From assembly GCA_026874595.1 (NCBI GenBank), contig CM049308.1, forward strand, positions 48,739,327 through 48,803,326: 64,000 bases of DNA. Reading direction: 5' to 3'. Origin of the DNA: Sipunculus nudus. Taxonomy: Eukaryota > Annelida > Sipuncula > Golfingiida > Sipunculidae. The first letter of the stretch is position 1. Each line of letters begins with the position of its first letter. The position numbers and the translations under genes are program-made. Positions 61,004-64,000 of this stretch are shown here, piece after piece. The notes under the pieces are model-generated. The model saw only the letters and a list, made by a program, of their open reading frames with translations, was not told the origin of the DNA and made no database searches.

Positions 61004-63033
61004 CTAGACATTTCTTGGCACCGCAGGTGCCAGAGTATCCCCAGACATAGTAGCCCCCCCCCTTTCAGAATAGACCCCCATTTTTAGCAGCATATACTGA
61101 CACTTGGCAAATTTATTGTTTCTTCCATCTAACAATCCACAATCTTGTTGAAGATGTTGGTCCCGTGACCTTGACCTTTTTAAAGATGTGACCTGTGACC
61201 TTGACCTTTGACCTCATGTCCCCAAAATCAATTTGGATCTTGCTTATCCAATGGGACATATGCAAGTCAAGTTTGAAATCTATACATCAATAAAGCAGGA
61301 ATTATAATCGAGAAACTAATTTTTTTGGACAGATGGCTCCTGTGACCTTCACCTTTGACCTTGTGACCTCAAAATTGATAGTGTTCTTCCTCTCTTGGCA
61401 GGAGAACTATATGTGCAAGATGAAAGATCTGAAATGAAATGTTTGGCTGAAAATGCATCCACATCTTTCTAAAGATGTGTCCTGTGACCTTGACCTTTGA
61501 CCTTATGACCCCAAAATCAATTTTGGTCTTGCTTTTCCAATGGGACATATACAAGTCAAGTTTGAAATCCATACATCAATAAAAGCAGGAATTATCATCC
61601 AGAAACTAATTTTTGGACAGATGGCTCCTGTGACCTTCATCTTTGACCTTGTGACCTCAAAATTGATAGGGGTCTTCCACTCTTGGCAGGTGAACTATAT
61701 GTGCAAGATGAAAGATCTGAGATGAATTGTTTGGCTGTAAATGTATCCACAATCTTTTTAAAGAGGTTTCCTGTGACCTTGACCTTTGACCTCATGACCC
61801 CAAAATCAATTGGAGTCTTGCTTTTTTAATGGGACATATATAAGTCAAATTTGAAATCAATACATCAATAAAAGAAGGAATTATCATCCAGAAACTAATT
61901 TTTGGACAGATGGCTCCTGTGACCTTCACCTTTGACCTTGTGACCTCAAAACTGATAGGGGTCTTCCTCTCTTGGCTGGTGAACTATATGTGCAAGATGA
62001 AAGATCTGAGATGAAATGTTTGGCTGAAAATGCATCCACAATCTTTTTAAAGATGTGTCCTGTGACCTTGACCTTTGACCTCATGACCCCAAAATCAATT
62101 GGAGTCTTGCTTTTTTAATGGGACATATATAAGTCAAATTTGAAATCAATACATCAATAAAAGCAGGAATTATCATCCAGAAACTAATTTTTGGACAGAT
62201 AGCTCCTGTGGCCTTGACCTTTGACCTTGTGACCCCAAAATTTATATGGATCATCCACTATTGGCAAGTGAGCTATATATTCAAGACGGAAGACCTGGGA
62301 TGAAAGTTTGGCTTAAAATGCATCCACAGTATCTTTTAAAATGCCAGTCCAGTGACCTTGACCTTTGACCTCATGACCCTAGAACCTATAGGGTTCTTAC
62401 TTTAGTGGTGGGCAATACATAAGTTATGTTTGAAATCCATATGGCTATCAACACTGGAGATATCATAAGAGGTGCGTGATTTTCACCATATATGGCAATA
62501 TTCAAGGTCAAGGCCACTATCATAGGAAAGCTCATGACCCTAATTTAAAAAAACATCATCCCATAACCCATACCTATGTATATGCATAATATAAAAGAAA
62601 TCTGTCCATTAGTTTTTGACTTATAATGCTCACAGTACTGTAAGGTGGCAATTTTGGGGGTATTAAACGGCACGAAAAGAAGTATAGAATAATAGGTGGC
62701 GCCACCAGTTTCTGGAACATGAAAACCCTATCCATGATCTTCCATCAACTTGATTTTGGGATAAATCCATGCAAGATTTCTTGAGATATTAAAGAATTTG
62801 TGTGATTTTCCCCAAAATTGGACCTATTCAAGTCCAAGGACACTCTCCTAGTAAAGGTCATGACCTCATTTTAAATAGGCGTTGTCCTCTTACCCATATC
62901 TATACATATACCAAGTTTGGTAAAGTTCCGTGAAATATTTTTTGGGTTATCGCCCCAACAAGATTTATATGCAGCGGCGGCCGCGGGACCGGTATGAAAA
63001 CATAGTATCCCCCGACTTTGTCTGGGGATACAA
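61004..63033 (-). mobile_element. RC-4 Helitron-like element, complete, 2030 bp
   Basis: On the minus strand it begins TTGTATCCCCAGACAAAG (63033) and ends GGCACC-tgc-GGTGCC hairpin, nine bases, CTAG (61007-61004), then T. The insertion site is A|T. Flanks rejoin to GATTAAATAATGTTA, identical to the related uninserted copy at 12341-12355. Four internal units of about 293 bp each carry TGACCTTGACC(T)TTGACC-type strings. No Rep/helicase is encoded. Confidence 0.88.
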
Positions 63034-64000
63034 TAATGTTATGTCCCTGACAAAAAAAAGTCTCTAGCTTCAGCAATTTTCATATTAAGGGAGTTAATAT
63101 TTTTCTTGTTTACAAAGTGCATAATGTTCGGGCCCATAACTTAAAACAATTTCACAATACTCACATCATTTCCAGCATGTGCATGGAGTATAAATAGAAG
63201 AACATGTATATTTTATATGATCACGGTCAGATCAGTGGTTTTTGATATTAGGCAGTCTTGAAGTGTAACAATGGGTTTTTAATTGAAAATTAGAGATTTT
63301 TCTTAACATCTCAAAGGAATGAAATTCTAGTGACCAAACTTTTGGTATGGTAGGGGGGTTTGGGGGACATCTAACAGTAAGCCAAATTGGAGAGCTGAGG
63401 GCTGGCCTGGGAAGCTGGGGAGCTGAGCTCTTGCAAACTGCATAACACTTGCTTGATCTAAACAATACTTTACATGGTGCTTGAAAACTGGAATAAAATC
63501 AACAGTTTTGATCAACTTGTTACAAATTAAAATGTTTAGAGATGAAATGCTTAAGGTAACATGCTGTGAAAATTAAATCCACAGCAGTTACAGGAATAAA
63601 ATGTGCCATGGTCAAATCTGGGCAAAATTTAAGGTACTGATTTCATATTTATGCTAATAACTTATTAAAATTTCAAAAATTCAGATCTAATTTTGGGTAT
63701 ACAATATAATCTTGACTAAATATAGTTTTATACCAGAAAGAAAGTCTCTGGTCTTAGCAATTCTCAAATTAAGGGAGAAAATATATTTCCTGAATTTTTA
63801 CAAAGTGCAATATATTTGTGCCAATAACTTCAAGAATTTTAAAAATATTAAACTAATTTCTCGTATGTACATAGGAAATATAGAGAGGAATTAATATATC
63901 AAAATTGCTCAATATCAGGTTAGTGGTTTTGATATTAGGCAGTCTTGAAAGTAACAATGGGTTTTTAACGGAAAACAGACGTTTTTCCTTAATAATTCGA

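Larger units (their letters stand above)
59542..64000 (-). mobile_element. RC-1 element carrying two nested insertions, runs off window
   Basis: It starts CAAGGGACCTATGGGTC. The first 750 bp matches 10874-11620, and the rest (60720-61003, 63034-64000) matches 12120-12780 and its repeat unit. It is interrupted by a Harbinger-like MITE (60333-60636) and RC-4 (61004-63033). Confidence 0.65.

Overview
This window is eukaryotic nuclear DNA: AT-rich, split genes with GT/AG introns, and very repeat-dense. The one gene I can prove is a cytochrome P450 on the minus strand whose five visible exons match the cholesterol 24-hydroxylase (CYP46A1) family. The many non-autonomous elements with internal tandem arrays, ACGG-type microsatellites and terminal hairpins (resembling the 'pearl' elements of bivalves) point to a mollusc, most likely a bivalve. 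The species call is inference.

Gene layout. Reading from right to left, the P450 exons lie at 29880-29966, 25334-25472, 16195-16314, 13918-14074 and 5153-5215. Their splice sites, reading frames and phases join without conflict into about 188 residues, from the C-helix WxxxR region to the first half of the I-helix AG-x-E-T motif. The N-terminal exons were not found. The haem-binding half must lie beyond the left edge. The introns (4.4, 9.0, 2.1 and 8.7 kb) consist largely of mobile DNA. The right-hand 34 kb is upstream flank or an undetected first intron.

Mobile DNA. I separate six groups of non-autonomous rolling-circle (Helitron-like) elements, which I name RC-1 to RC-6. Each ends in a hairpin followed by CTAG or CTTG, with a T as the next base. 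Three insertions can be checked against a related uninserted copy inside the window: RC-4 at 61004-63033, RC-3 at about 49532-50698 and RC-6 at 16816-17494. Cut-and-paste elements are also present: three Harbinger-like MITEs sharing GGCC termini with TWA duplications, one other TTA-flanked MITE inside an RC-1 terminal hairpin, four hAT-like elements with 8-bp duplications, and a TA-flanked mariner-like MITE. A decayed Ty3/gypsy integrase fossil lies at 3320-4440.

Most interesting item. At 40716-42063 (minus strand) sits a 415-bp miniature LTR element (TRIM) with 145-bp LTRs, a tRNA-type primer binding site and a polypurine tract. Its LTRs also carry an A box and a B box at tRNA spacing, a possible Pol III promoter in an LTR, and one LTR is split by a hAT-like insertion inside the A box. 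Other notable structures are a 36-bp minisatellite of about 49 units in a P450 intron, a near-identical 760-bp tandem duplication, and arrays of nuclear-receptor-like AGGTCA half-sites carried by the repeats. Stretches with no gene or repeat call are listed as such.
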